64,000 bases of DNA. Origin: Acidiphilium sp. C61. GTDB lineage: Bacteria; Pseudomonadota; Alphaproteobacteria; Acetobacterales; Acetobacteraceae. A program made the position numbers and the translations under genes. The notes below the pieces were generated by a model, which had not been told where the DNA came from, did no database searches, and was given only the letters and a program-made list of their open reading frames with translations. The stretch lies in assembly GCF_902712915.1 (NCBI RefSeq), contig NZ_CACTIA010000005.1, positions 2,888,501 to 2,952,500 of the forward strand, given 5' to 3'. Shown one piece after another: positions 34,311 to 44,326 of this stretch (positions are counted from its first letter, which is position 1; every line of letters begins with the position of its first letter).

Positions 34311-35485
34311 CAATACGACCTCGGCATGCCGAGCACGTGTTCGGCGAGATACGACAGCACGAGATTGGTCGAGATCGGCGCCACCTGGTAAAGCCGCGTC
34401 TCGCGGAACTTGCGCTCGATGTCGTATTCGGCGGCGAAGCCGAACCCGCCATGGGTCTGGATGCAGGCTTCCGCCGCCTCCCACGAGGCTTCGGCCGCCA
34501 GCATCTTCGCCATGTTGGCCTCCGCCCCGCAATTCTGCCCCGCCTCGTAGCGCGCCGCCGCCTCGCGCACCATCAGCTCCGCCGCCCGCATCCGCGCATA
34601 GGCCCGCGCGATCGGGAACTGGATGCCCTGGTTCTGCCCGATCGGCCGGCCGAACACCTCCCGCCCGTTCGCATACGAGACCGACTTGCTGGTAAACCAC
34701 TTGGCATCGCCGATGCACTCCGCCGCGATCAGGATGCGCTCCGCGTTCATGCCCGACAGGATATAGCGGAACCCCTTGCCCTCCTCGCCGACCAGCGTGT
34801 CCGCCGGGATCCGCAAATCATCGAAAAACACCTCCGTCGTCGCGTGGTTCATCATCGTGCGGATCGGGCGGATGGTCAGCCCGTTGCCGCGCGCCTCGCG
34901 CATGTCGATCAGGAACACCGAGAGCCCGTCGGTCTTCTTCGCCACCGCCTCGCGCGGCGTGGTGCGGGCGAGCAGCAGCATCAGGTCCGAATGCTCCGCC
35001 CGCGAGGTCCAGATCTTCTGGCCATTGACCACGTAGTGCCCGCCCTCGCGCCGCGCCGTGGTCTTGAGGGCGGTGGTGTCGGTGCCGCTGGTCGGCTCGG
35101 TCACGCCAAAGGCCTGCAACCGCAGCGCCCCGCTGGCGATCTGCGGCAGGTAGGTCGCCTTCTGTGCCGCGCTGCCATGCCGCAGCAGCGTGCCCATGAT
35201 ATACATCTGCGCATGGCAGGCCGCGCCGTTGCAGCCGCTCTGCTGGATCTCCTCCAGGATCGCCGCCGCCCCCGAAAGCGGCAGGCCCGAGCCGCCATAT
35301 TCCTCCGGGATCAGCGCCGCCAGCCAGCCATCGCGGGCGAGCGCGCCGACGAACGCCTCCGGATAGGCGCCCTCCTCGTCGAGCCGGCGCCAGTATTCGC
35401 CCGGAAACCCGGCGCAGAGCTTGCGGATCTCGGTGCGGATCGCCGCATAGGCATCCTCCGCATGGGGTTCGGCGAAACCGTCCAT
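34310..35485 (-). CDS. Acyl-CoA dehydrogenase family protein
   Basis: 391-residue flavoprotein. Family signatures are GWLAALIPEEYGGSGLPLSG, FGVTEPTSGTDTTALKT, VNGQKIWTSRAEHSD, and the C-terminal QTHGGFGFAAEYDIERKFR with the flavin-contact Gly-Gly. It removes two hydrogens from an acyl-CoA ester; in the P. aeruginosa itaconate cluster the equivalent gene is thought to act on a methylsuccinyl-type thioester. GGAGGAG lies before the ATG. It is the first gene of the operon, and its promoter lies in the 233 bp shared with the divergent MFS gene. Confidence 0.88.
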   Translation of the reverse strand: MDGFAEPHAEDAYAAIRTEIRKLCAGFPGEYWRRLDEEGAYPEAFVGALARDGWLAALIPEEYGGSGLPLSGAAAILEEIQQSGCNGAACHAQMYIMGTLLRHGSAAQKATYLPQIASGALRLQAFGVTEPTSGTDTTALKTTARREGGHYVVNGQKIWTSRAEHSDLMLLLARTTPREAVAKKTDGLSVFLIDMREARGNGLTIRPIRTMMNHATTEVFFDDLRIPADTLVGEEGKGFRYILSGMNAERILIAAECIGDAKWFTSKSVSYANGREVFGRPIGQNQGIQFPIARAYARMRAAELMVREAAARYEAGQNCGAEANMAKMLAAEASWEAAEACIQTHGGFGFAAEYDIERKFRETRLYQVAPISTNLVLSYLAEHVLGMPRSY

Positions 35486-35718
35486 TCTGTCTCCTCCTCG
35501 CGCCGCATCGCTCCGATCCGGCGATTTGTCCCGCGCGCAGCCTAACGCGCCGCTTCCCCCTCAGGAACCGGCGTCGTTTCGCTGGCAGCCATCGCATCCT
35601 GCGATGGCCCTGCCGGGCGGGCAAGGGGGCGAAACACCGTTCCGCTCTGAAAACGGATCGCGAGCGTGTTGACGAAACTGCCGATTTTCGGTCTGCTGCC
35701 TGCAGGGAGGACTTCCAG

Positions 35719-37047
35719 ATGGCACATTCAACCACCGGTGCTGACGCGCCGAAGCCGTGGGCCGCGCGGCTCACGCCGTCGCATTGGCGCATCCTGACCG
35801 CGGCGTTTTTCGGCTGGGTCTTCGATGGCTATGAAACCTACGCGCTGATCACCGTGATCGGCCCGGCGATGATCGCCCTGCTGCCCGCGTCCGAGCGCAG
35901 CCACCTGCACCAGGCGGCCGGTCTCGCCATCGCCATCACCCTGCTCGGCTGGGCCGCCGGCGGCACGATCGGCGGCATCGTCGCCGACTATATCGGCCGC
36001 AAGCGGATGCTGCTGATCTCGGTGGTGGGCTACAGCGTGTTCACCGGCCTCACCGCCTTCAGCTCCTCGGTCCTCATGCTGGTGGCGTTCCGCTTCCTCA
36101 CCGGCCTGTTTCTCGGCAGCGAATGGAGCACCGGCAACGCCCTGCTGGCCGAGACCTGGCCGAACGAGGCGCGGCCGAAAGGGGCGGGGTTCCTGCAATC
36201 GGGCTTCGGCTTCGGCGCGTTCCTCGCCGCCGCGGTGTGGTATTTTGTCCGCCCCCTCGGGCCGGAAGCCTGGCGGGTGATGTTCCTCGTCGGCGTGCTG
36301 CCCGGCTTCCTGGTGCTGATCCTGCGCAGCCGCATCGAGGAATCGGCGAGCTGGCTGGCAGCGGTGCGCGAGAAGCGCTGGGCGGTGACCGAGCGTACCC
36401 AACCCGTCGCCAGGGCCGATCGCCGGCCCTTCACCCTGTTCCAGCTCTTCGCCGACGCCGAGGGCCGCCGCCGCACCCTGCTGGCCTGCCTGATGTCGGT
36501 CGGCACCACGATGGGCTGGTGGGGCATCGCCACCTGGATTCCCGGCTTCGTCGGCGGGTTCGCAGCCCATCACGGCCTGAGCGGGCCCTACTGGGCGAGC
36601 GTCGCCGGCCTCGTCTACACCGCCGGCGCGATCCTCGGCTATCTCGCCTCCGGCTTCCTCGCGGACTGGATGGGCCGCCGGCTCTATCTCGTCTTCCTGT
36701 TCGCCGGCGGGCTGATCATGACGCCCGCGGTCTATCTCTGGTCGCACTCGCTGCCGGTCCTGCTGGCGGCCGCGCTGCTGAACGGGTTCTGGACGCTCGG
36801 CGCCTTCGCCTGGTACGCGATCTACCTGCCCGAGCTGTTCGCCACCAATGTGCGCGGCACCGCCTCGGCCTTCGTCTTCAACGCCTCGCGCTTCATCGCC
36901 TTTCTCGGCCCGCTGCTGGCCGGCCAGCTGATCGGCGCGCTGGGCGGGCTTGCGCATGTGGCGATGGATTTCTCGGTGATCTACCTGCTTGGCCTGTTGG
37001 TCGCCCCGTTCATGCCGGAAACCAGGGGGCAGCCGCTCCCCGAATGA
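35719..37047 (+). CDS. MFS transporter, aromatic/organic acid:H+ symporter type
   Basis: 442-residue major facilitator protein with 12 predicted helices. The first motif is FFGWVFDGYETYALI with the Asp typical of aromatic/carboxylic acid symporters; the loop 2-3 motif is GGIVADYIGRKRML, and the second-half equivalent is GFLADWMGRRLYLV. GGGAGG lies ten bases before the ATG. It faces away from the itaconate-type operon and shares its upstream region, so it probably imports that operon's organic acid. This link is inference. Confidence 0.85.
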   Translation: MAHSTTGADAPKPWAARLTPSHWRILTAAFFGWVFDGYETYALITVIGPAMIALLPASERSHLHQAAGLAIAITLLGWAAGGTIGGIVADYIGRKRMLLISVVGYSVFTGLTAFSSSVLMLVAFRFLTGLFLGSEWSTGNALLAETWPNEARPKGAGFLQSGFGFGAFLAAAVWYFVRPLGPEAWRVMFLVGVLPGFLVLILRSRIEESASWLAAVREKRWAVTERTQPVARADRRPFTLFQLFADAEGRRRTLLACLMSVGTTMGWWGIATWIPGFVGGFAAHHGLSGPYWASVAGLVYTAGAILGYLASGFLADWMGRRLYLVFLFAGGLIMTPAVYLWSHSLPVLLAAALLNGFWTLGAFAWYAIYLPELFATNVRGTASAFVFNASRFIAFLGPLLAGQLIGALGGLAHVAMDFSVIYLLGLLVAPFMPETRGQPLPE

Positions 37048-37082
37048 GACGGCCGCAGGCGCCTTCCTTGCTCCGGCGCCTG

Positions 37083-37118
37083 AAAAAAACCTCGCCCTGC
37101 CGGCTGGTGCCGGCAGGG
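37083..37118 (-). terminator. Rho-independent terminator for the small gene at 37139-37462
   Basis: On the minus strand a 10-bp stem CCCTGCCGGC/GCCGGCAGGG with a 4-base loop is followed after five bases by seven T. A second hairpin with CAGGCGCC arms just beyond may end the MFS transcript from the other side. Confidence 0.75.
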
Positions 37119-37138
37119 ATGGTGCTCTGGGCTGCGGT

Positions 37139-37462
37139 TCAGGCTGCCTGGGGAACGGCGGTCGCCGAGAGGTCGACCCCGAGCTTCGCCGCCGCTGCGG
37201 CATTCTCGGCCTCCGAGCCGGCGAACCGGTAGCCTTCTTCAAGGAGCTTGGTCGTATAGCGCCGGTTATACGAGAAGGCGAAAATGAATCCGGCCACGCC
37301 AGCAGTTAAGATACTCAGGACGATAAAAATCAGCCCGATCATATAATCGCCACGAAATAAAGCGGGAAATCCACCGAAAAAAAACGTTGTCCAGCTAAAT
37401 CCATAAAATCCATTTTTTGTTATTCCCGTCGCCGGGTTCTTCAACAAAATCTTCTTTGCCAT
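37139..37462 (-). CDS. Small membrane protein, HrgC/DUF2628-like
   Basis: 107-residue protein. It opens MAKKILLKNPATGITKNGFY, continues GFSWTTFFFGGFPALFRGDY and has one strong hydrophobic helix (MIGLIFIVLSILTAGVAGFI) followed by a positively charged turn FSYNRRYTTKLLEEGY. The pattern resembles small HrgC-like proteins of unknown function. AGGAGGG lies eight bases before the ATG. The coding sequence is less GC-rich at the 5' end than its neighbours. It is a single-gene unit with its own terminator. Confidence 0.7.
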   Translation of the reverse strand: MAKKILLKNPATGITKNGFYGFSWTTFFFGGFPALFRGDYMIGLIFIVLSILTAGVAGFIFAFSYNRRYTTKLLEEGYRFAGSEAENAAAAAKLGVDLSATAVPQAA

Positions 37463-37718
37463 AAATAGCCCTCCTGTATGAGGCGTATTAAATAGTTCTT
37501 CACTTTCTTGTCAAACAAAAGATTGTGAATTGACAATGTTTTTAACGATAAAACCTCACCGTGCGGCCCGGTCACGATCGTTCCATTTCCGGATGTATGG
37601 CGAGGCGGGGAAAGGTGTCCAGAATCCAGTTTTAGAGCACGTTCCGATCCATCAGGATCGGATGATGCTCTGGCGATTCGCGCCCCGGCACGCACAACAA
37701 GAATTGGCGGCGCAAAAT
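37463..37718. other. Intergenic stretch with no gene
   Basis: It holds the AT-rich upstream region of the small membrane protein gene and a half copy of the palindromic repeat. No other coding or RNA feature is seen before the tRNA. Confidence 0.5.
37632..37673 (-). repeat. Half copy of the palindromic repeat (single hairpin), copy 5
   Basis: One hairpin only: AGAGCACGTTCCGATCC, then ATCAGGATCGGATGATGCTCT-like arm. It corresponds to hairpin 2 of the full element and lies 46 bp from the tRNA-Arg 3' end. Confidence 0.75.
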
Positions 37719-37795
37719 TGGCGACCCTGGCGTGACTCGAACACGCAACCACCCGCTTAGAAGGCGGGTGCTCTATCCAGTTGAGCTACAGGGCC
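37719..37795 (-). tRNA. tRNA-Arg (anticodon TCT)
   Basis: 77 bases on the minus strand. The acceptor arm GGCCCTG pairs with CAGGGTC, the D arm is GCTCAACTGGATAGAGC, the anticodon loop CTTCTAA lies in stem CCCGC/GCGGG, and the T arm is GCGTGTTCGAGTCACGC. The 3' CCA is encoded. It reads AGA codons. Confidence 0.95.
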
Positions 37796-37874
37796 GTCCG
37801 GTCGCGACAATCGCTTAATTCGTCGCCGATTTCCAGCCACCACGACGCATCGGCGCGGGGGGCGGGCAGGGCGG

Positions 37875-38186
37875 TCAGTGGGTCCAGTTCGCCCGCCGGT
37901 CGGGGCGGAAATTATCGGCATAGGCCTTGGGCTTGCGGTGCCGCTCGGTCGGGATTTCGAGGTCGAAGGCGATGCCATGCGCCTCGGCATAGGCGATGGC
38001 CTCCTCGCGGGTCGCGAAGCGCAGCCGCACCTCGCTGGCCAGCATGTCGCCGCTGCCGGTCCAGCCCATCAGCGGGTCGATCCGCTTGGCCATCGCCGGC
38101 TCGAATTCCAGCACCCATTCCCTCGTCTTCGCCCAGCCGGACTGCATGGCGCTTTTCGGCGGCAAATAGATTCTGGCGCGGTTCAT
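37875..38186 (-). CDS. ETC complex I subunit, NDUFS4-like
   Basis: 103-residue protein matching the accessory subunit NDUFS4 of NADH:quinone oxidoreductase, which alphaproteobacteria share with mitochondria. Features are ARIYLPPKSAMQSGWAKTRE, then WVLEFEPAMAKRIDPLMGWT, and the end region AYADNFRPDRRANWTH. It would sit on the peripheral arm of complex I. It is a lone gene between two tRNA genes, all on the minus strand. Confidence 0.9.
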   Translation of the reverse strand: MNRARIYLPPKSAMQSGWAKTREWVLEFEPAMAKRIDPLMGWTGSGDMLASEVRLRFATREEAIAYAEAHGIAFDLEIPTERHRKPKAYADNFRPDRRANWTH

Positions 38187-38213
38187 CGTGCAATTCCTCT
38201 CGGCCTGTCCGTC

Positions 38214-38287
38214 TCGGGGCGCCCGGATTCGAACCGGGGGCCTCTTGTACCCAAAACAAGCGCGCTACCAGGCTGCGCCACGCCCCG
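38214..38287 (-). tRNA. tRNA-Pro (anticodon TGG)
   Basis: 74 bases on the minus strand. The acceptor arm CGGGGCG pairs with CGCCCCG, the anticodon loop TTTGGGT lies in stem CTTGT/ACAAG, and the T arm is CCCGGTTCGAATCCGGG. CCA is not encoded, unlike in the tRNA-Arg nearby. Confidence 0.95.
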
Positions 38288-38335
38288 CTCGGACGATTGC
38301 TACCTACAGCGCCAGCAAGGTGCGAGGCAAGCGCC

Positions 38336-38821
38336 TCACTTGCCATTCCCGAATTGCGGCCCGATCACCTTGTCGCCGACATCGATGTCGTCCTTCGCGG
38401 TGATCCCGCCCTGCAACTCGATCGTCGCCGCCACGGGCACCCGGCTCGAAATGATCCGCAGGCTCTGCGGCACCGTGTCGTTGGCAATATGCCGGATCGT
38501 CCCGTGCGGCCCGACGAACACCATGTCCAGCGGCACCAGCGTGTTCTTCATCCACATCTCGGAAACCTGCGGCGGGCTCCACGGAAAGATCATCCCGCCA
38601 TCGGCGGCAACACTCTTGCGGAACATCAGCCCGACTTCCTGCTGCTTCGGCGTCAGCGCCTGTTCCACCTTGAAGACGAAGCGCTTGCCATGCTGGTTGA
38701 CGATGGTGATCGTCTCGGTCGGCAGCGTCGTCTGCGGCCCGGTGATCGCCGCCGCCGCCACCCCGCCGGCCAATCCGCCAGCAATCCCGGCCGCGAGGCA
38801 AAATCCCATCCAGCGTCTCAT
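38336..38821 (-). CDS. DUF192 family periplasmic protein
   Basis: 161-residue protein. A signal peptide or anchor (MGFCLAAGIAGGLAGGVAAA) is followed by the DUF192 fold: EVGLMFRKSVAADGGMIFPW, then MWMKNTLVPLDMVFV and IELQGGITAKDDI. Function is unknown across the family. ATG at 38821 has GAGGAG at good spacing; an in-frame ATG at 38836 is an alternative. It starts 19 bases after the deacetylase stop, so the two are probably co-transcribed. Confidence 0.88.
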   Translation of the reverse strand: MRRWMGFCLAAGIAGGLAGGVAAAAITGPQTTLPTETITIVNQHGKRFVFKVEQALTPKQQEVGLMFRKSVAADGGMIFPWSPPQVSEMWMKNTLVPLDMVFVGPHGTIRHIANDTVPQSLRIISSRVPVAATIELQGGITAKDDIDVGDKVIGPQFGNGK

Positions 38822-38840
38822 CGTCCTGCTCCTCATTGCA

Positions 38841-39935
38841 TCACGCGGCGAGGCGGCGCACCTCATCCCGCACCACGCCCGCCTGCGGCGGATCGTCGAG
38901 GCGGGTGAGCCAGCGCGCCGGCCGTGGCCGCGACTGCTGGCGGAAATAGCTGATTCCCGCCAGCACGTCCAAGGCCGCCTGCGGCAGCGCCTCCGGCACC
39001 GCGTGCCCGTTCAGCATCCCCCACATCCCCGCCCAGGCCCGCCCGAGCGCATACGGATTGTACCCGCCCCCCCCGAGCACGATCAGCCGCGGCGCCAACC
39101 CCCGGATCGCCTCCAGCGCCGCCCACAACCCCCGGTTCGACAGCGCCAGCCGGCTCATCGGATCATCCGCCAGCGCATCCGCCCCCGGCAGGAACACGAT
39201 CCCCTCCGGCCGCGCCGCCGCGATCGCCGGCAAAATCCGCGCCTCCATCAGGAACGCCAGCTCCGCGTCGCAAAACCCCTCCGGCACGGCGAAATTCAAC
39301 ACCCCCGCCGCCGCGTCGCTCGTCACCCCCGTCCGCGGCCAGCGCCCCGCCTCATGCACGCTGATCGTCGTCACCCGCCCATCGCGCGCGAACGCCGCCT
39401 CCACCCCATCGCCGTGATGCGCGTCGAGATCGAGATAGACCAGCCGCTCCAGCCCAAGGTCGAGCCACTCCATCAGCGCCAGCACCGCGTCGTTGATATA
39501 GCAGAACCCGCTCGCCCGCGCCGGCCAGGCATGATGGTTCCCCGCCGCCGGCACATGCGCGACCCCGCCCGAAGCCGTCAGCCTTGCCGCCAGCATCGCC
39601 CCCCCCGCCGAGGTCGCCGGCCGCCGATACACCGCGCGATGCACCGGATTGCCCTCCGCCCCGATGCCGAACCGCGCCCGCACCTCCGCCGGCACCGCCT
39701 GCGTCCGTTCCGCCGCCTCCAGCGCGTCGAGATAGGCCGGATCGTGAAACCGCTCCAGCGCCGCCCGCCCCGCCACCGGCGCCGTCCGATACTGCCCCGC
39801 CGCCAGCCACCCCATCGCCCGGATCAGATCCTCCGCCACCGGCGCGCGCATCGTCGCCAGCGGATGCGGCGGCACCGCGATCGCCGCCCGATACACCTCC
39901 GCCCCGATCAGCACCGCCTTGCGCGTCCCGCTCAT
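38841..39935 (-). CDS. Histone deacetylase-like (AcuC family) amidohydrolase
   Basis: 364-residue zinc-dependent deacetylase of the AcuC/HDAC superfamily. Motifs are GNHHAWPARASGFCYINDAV, VYLDLDAHHGDGVEAAF with metal-binding Asp and His, LPGADALADDP (usually GADxxxGDP) and LGGGGYNPYALGRAW. Bacterial members remove acyl groups from lysines or from polyamines and small molecules. The target is not known. DUF192 follows in the same direction; prfC is divergent with 45 bases between starts. Confidence 0.88.
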   Translation of the reverse strand: MSGTRKAVLIGAEVYRAAIAVPPHPLATMRAPVAEDLIRAMGWLAAGQYRTAPVAGRAALERFHDPAYLDALEAAERTQAVPAEVRARFGIGAEGNPVHRAVYRRPATSAGGAMLAARLTASGGVAHVPAAGNHHAWPARASGFCYINDAVLALMEWLDLGLERLVYLDLDAHHGDGVEAAFARDGRVTTISVHEAGRWPRTGVTSDAAAGVLNFAVPEGFCDAELAFLMEARILPAIAAARPEGIVFLPGADALADDPMSRLALSNRGLWAALEAIRGLAPRLIVLGGGGYNPYALGRAWAGMWGMLNGHAVPEALPQAALDVLAGISYFRQQSRPRPARWLTRLDDPPQAGVVRDEVRRLAA

Positions 39936-39980
39936 CCGCCTTGCCTACCCATCACGCCCTGCCGTTGCTATAGGCTGGGC

Positions 39981-41561
<1,581 letters not shown>

Positions 41562-41563
41562 TT

Positions 41564-41614
41564 CTGCTCCCCCCCCCCCCCCCCCGCTGCTGCGGCGGGG
41601 GAGGGGGGGCAGCT
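41564..41614. repeat. C17 homopolymer tract facing a G-rich arm
   Basis: Seventeen consecutive C at 41569-41585 are followed after about ten bases by GGCGGGGGAGGGGGGGCAG. The two arms can pair as a long GC hairpin, and the opposite strand could form a G-quadruplex. It follows the prfC stop directly and marks the start of the AT-rich accessory segment. The exact run length could be a sequencing artefact. Confidence 0.8.
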
Positions 41615-41867
41615 CTGTTATAAAAATTGCAACGCAGTCGTCGGTTCTAACAATATACCACTGTTTGCTGTAGGTGCGGCAAGTTCACCTTATGTCGTCA
41701 TAATTTTCTTGATTGCATATGATGTGCAAACTAAAAAAAAACATTAAGACGAAATAAGCATATATGATGATTTATTGAATTAATTTATATTTAGATTTTT
41801 ATTTATAAATTGATTAGATTCGATCATAAATTTGAATGTTTGTGGAGCATCGTACTGAATAGAGGAG
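41615..41867. other. AT-rich intergenic region
   Basis: No gene is found. The composition switches abruptly to AT-rich, with many short A and T runs, and it probably carries the promoter of the HNH gene. Confidence 0.5.
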
Positions 41868-42818
41868 ATGAGTTGTTTGGTAGTAAATCGGTACAATCTA
41901 CCCCGAAGTATCCCTGCAGAAATTAAGCGCCAGATACGACAAAGAGATGGATTTGGCTGTATTGTCTGCGGTAACGCCTATTATCAATTTGATCATATTG
42001 GTACGGAATTCAGAGATGCAGTGATACACGATCCATTGCAGATCATACTACTTTGCGGCAAATGTCATGACAGAAAGACTCGTGGAGTTTTATCAACCGA
42101 AACCCTATTATTACATGCTAAATCGCCTCGCTGCAAGCAGATTGATTTTTCTCGGGGAGAACTAGACATTGGTACAGCCCATCCAGAGATCGTTCTTGGT
42201 ACGATCACAGCGAAAAATGTTAGATCCCTTCTAACGATTGATGAGGAAGAAGTATTTTCTATTTTGCCACCCCAAAAACCCGGTGAAGCATTCCGTATAA
42301 ATGCATCGCTTTATAATCAAAATGGTGACCAAACGTTAAAGATTTTCGAAAATGAATTTCAAATATCAGTGTCAAACTGGGATGCTGAAATAATAGGTCA
42401 AAAATTAAAAATTAGGAGTCAATTAGGGAAGTTTAATCTTGTTCTCAGGGTCGATCCTCCAAAAAGATTAATTATTGAGCAACTAGATATGGTATATAAA
42501 AATTTTAATATAGAATGTAGAGAGGGACGAGATACAATTATAAAAAATAGAGAGACGTTATTAAAAACTAGCGGAGCAGAGCTTGATGGATGTGATATAG
42601 CTATTCTTGTGAAGGGCTTAGATCTGTCAATTGGTGTAGGTGGAGGATCTGTACACATAACAAAGATGAATTTTTCAATATCTAAAAGGGAACGTCCGCA
42701 AGCATCCAGCGTCTACCCAAATTTGTTCCAAAACGGTGCTCCAAAACTTCGGCGAAACGAGAAATGTTTCTGTGGTACTGGAAAAAAATATAAGTATTGC
42801 CACGGTCGTCTGAATTAA
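41868..42818 (+). CDS. HNH nuclease-like protein with C-terminal SEC-C zinc motif
   Basis: 316-residue protein not recognised as a named family. The N-terminal HNH-type zinc/nuclease module has Cys31-Cys34, His43 in FDHIG, and Cys63-Cys66-His67 in CGKCHDRKTRG. The middle (about 90-285) is rich in predicted beta strands with no known motif. The end is a SEC-C zinc motif, KCFCGTGKKYKYCHGR (Cys300, Cys302, Cys311, His312). Codon use is AT-rich, unlike the rest of the window, indicating transfer. GAGGAG touches the ATG; a TTG at 41874 would have better spacing. A defence or mobile-element role is possible but unproven. Confidence 0.75.
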   Translation: MSCLVVNRYNLPRSIPAEIKRQIRQRDGFGCIVCGNAYYQFDHIGTEFRDAVIHDPLQIILLCGKCHDRKTRGVLSTETLLLHAKSPRCKQIDFSRGELDIGTAHPEIVLGTITAKNVRSLLTIDEEEVFSILPPQKPGEAFRINASLYNQNGDQTLKIFENEFQISVSNWDAEIIGQKLKIRSQLGKFNLVLRVDPPKRLIIEQLDMVYKNFNIECREGRDTIIKNRETLLKTSGAELDGCDIAILVKGLDLSIGVGGGSVHITKMNFSISKRERPQASSVYPNLFQNGAPKLRRNEKCFCGTGKKYKYCHGRLN

Positions 42819-43346
42819 GTTTTGAATTACGCCTGATATCTTTGTTTCCAGAAAATTTCTCTATTCTGAATCTGACCTCACGGACGAAATTACAGCCTGA
42901 CCGAAAAAATAGTTGAGTAATTTCAGTAGGCGGTGAATTGGTTCGTTCACGAATACAAACGGATATAACATAGCTTGGACTGAGATTCCTCATCAACGAT
43001 AACTACACTTGTTCTGCCACTCAAAATAACTAAAAATAAGAGCCCCAGACATCGATCGCTGATCGAACGCGACTTCGATCTCTCCCCACGGAAATGTCGC
43101 CGGCAGCTTCCGTTGCGGCTTTGTCTCCATCGCCGCTCATACCCAAGCACACCAATGCCCACCCCGCCGCTTCAGGAATGGCCGAAATCCTACTTGCGTT
43201 GTCGAGGAGGCACTTTCATCACGTCTGTCTCATGGCCGCGATCGCTGATACAGGAAAGTAACAAAAATTTGTATATTTAGAATTGGAGACATATTTTAAT
43301 CTTAGCAACGTAATCCTAATATATAGGTGAGCGGCATCAGGTTTCT
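42819..43346. other. Intergenic region without a recognised gene
   Basis: 528 bases grading from AT-rich to normal composition. Short open frames on both strands have no ribosome binding site and no recognisable motif. About 43060-43230 has coding-like GC content and may be a decayed gene fragment, but none could be identified. Confidence 0.4.
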
Positions 43347-44093
43347 GTGTTCTATTCGGACAAAACCTGTTCAGTCGGTCAGCCGTTGAGTATTTTATCT
43401 TTTCTAAACAGGTCTGATCTGATCGCCCTGTTCGGATACACAGCTGCGGGTGCGGTCTTCGCGACCTTCTGCATGCGGACCATGCGCCCGTTACGTTCGG
43501 TCGCGCTGCTCAGCAACATATTGTTCATCAGCTACGGCGCGCTGGGCCGCCTCTACCCAGTGCTGATCCTGCACGCCTGCCTGCTGCCGATGAATGCGTG
43601 GCGCTTGCTGCAAGTCTTGCGGCTCCAGCGTGCCTCCATCTCCGACAACGCCACCTTCGACGTCGCCATCCTCCGCCCGTACACAATGCGCCGCGACCTG
43701 CCTGCGGGGGCCACGCTCTTTCACCGTGGCGACCCGGCGAAGGAAGTGTTTTGGGTCGATACCGGCGAACTGGTGCTGCCGGACCTCGGCGTGGCTCTCG
43801 GACCGGGGAGCATCGTGGGCGAGCTTGGGGTTCTCTCGCGCCACGGCCAACACACCGCCACCGTGGCGGCGCGCACCGACTGCTCCCTGCTTGCGCTCTC
43901 CGCCACCAGGATGCAGAGCCTTTATTTCCAGCACCCTGGCTTCGCGCTTCACCTGCTGAATATGCTCGCCGACCGCCTGATCGAGCATCTCCCGCCCCCC
44001 TGCCAGTCCGGTTCGGGAACGCCTGAGCCAGGCTCCCTCGCGCCGCCCGTAGCGCTGACCGCCCAGGCGCCGAACTCATGTGGCAGCTTGTGA
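43347..44093 (+). CDS. Membrane protein with cyclic-nucleotide-binding-like domain
   Basis: 248-residue protein. Residues 20-95 hold about three hydrophobic helices (ALFGYTAAGAVFATFCM, SVALLSNILFISYGALG, and the next). A cyclic nucleotide-binding fold follows: RRDLPAGATLFHRGDPAKEV, then FWVDTGELVLPDLGVALGPG and SIVGELGVLSRHGQHTATVA. It has no DNA-binding domain, so it is not a Crp-type regulator. The start is GTG at 43347 without a strong ribosome binding site. The 3' end is Pro/Ser-rich. Ligand and role are unknown. Confidence 0.7.
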   Translation: MFYSDKTCSVGQPLSILSFLNRSDLIALFGYTAAGAVFATFCMRTMRPLRSVALLSNILFISYGALGRLYPVLILHACLLPMNAWRLLQVLRLQRASISDNATFDVAILRPYTMRRDLPAGATLFHRGDPAKEVFWVDTGELVLPDLGVALGPGSIVGELGVLSRHGQHTATVAARTDCSLLALSATRMQSLYFQHPGFALHLLNMLADRLIEHLPPPCQSGSGTPEPGSLAPPVALTAQAPNSCGSL

Positions 44094-44218
44094 CAGCCCG
44101 ACATTTGGTGGGGTCGATGTAAAGAGTGTCTGTCAAAGCTGGAGCCGCAATCAATCTCGGCTTAGCTTCAGGCCTGATCCGCAACCGCACACCCCGCAGC
44201 CTTGCCGCTCAAAACAAC

Positions 44219-44323
44219 GAGAGCATCATCAAACCGGATGGATTACCTGATCGGATAAAGATGCGCTGTTTATCAATATGATAGAGCACTACATCCGATC
44301 CATCAGCATCAGAAACGGTTTTA
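44219..44323 (+). repeat. Degenerate palindromic repeat element, copy 6
   Basis: Recognisable by GAGAGCATCATC, CTGATCGGATAAAGATG, the linker TTTATCAATATGATAGAGCA and CATCCGATCC, but arms are mutated and the CTAG ends are lost. It ends three bases before the ATG of the GNAT gene, so it supplies that gene's whole upstream region. Confidence 0.8.
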
Positions 44324-44326
44324 GCC

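Noticed and set aside
37719..38287. tRNA genes as an integration site for the downstream island
   Set aside because: No partial tRNA duplication or integrase was found on either side, and core genes separate them from the island.
37878..39980. Long N-terminal extension of prfC
   Set aside because: The extension is antisense to the deacetylase, DUF192 and tRNA-Pro; RF3 proteins start at about 39981.
42682..43162. Two short minus-strand open frames
   Set aside because: There is no ribosome binding site, the composition is non-coding and no motif is recognisable; one overlaps the HNH gene's 3' end.
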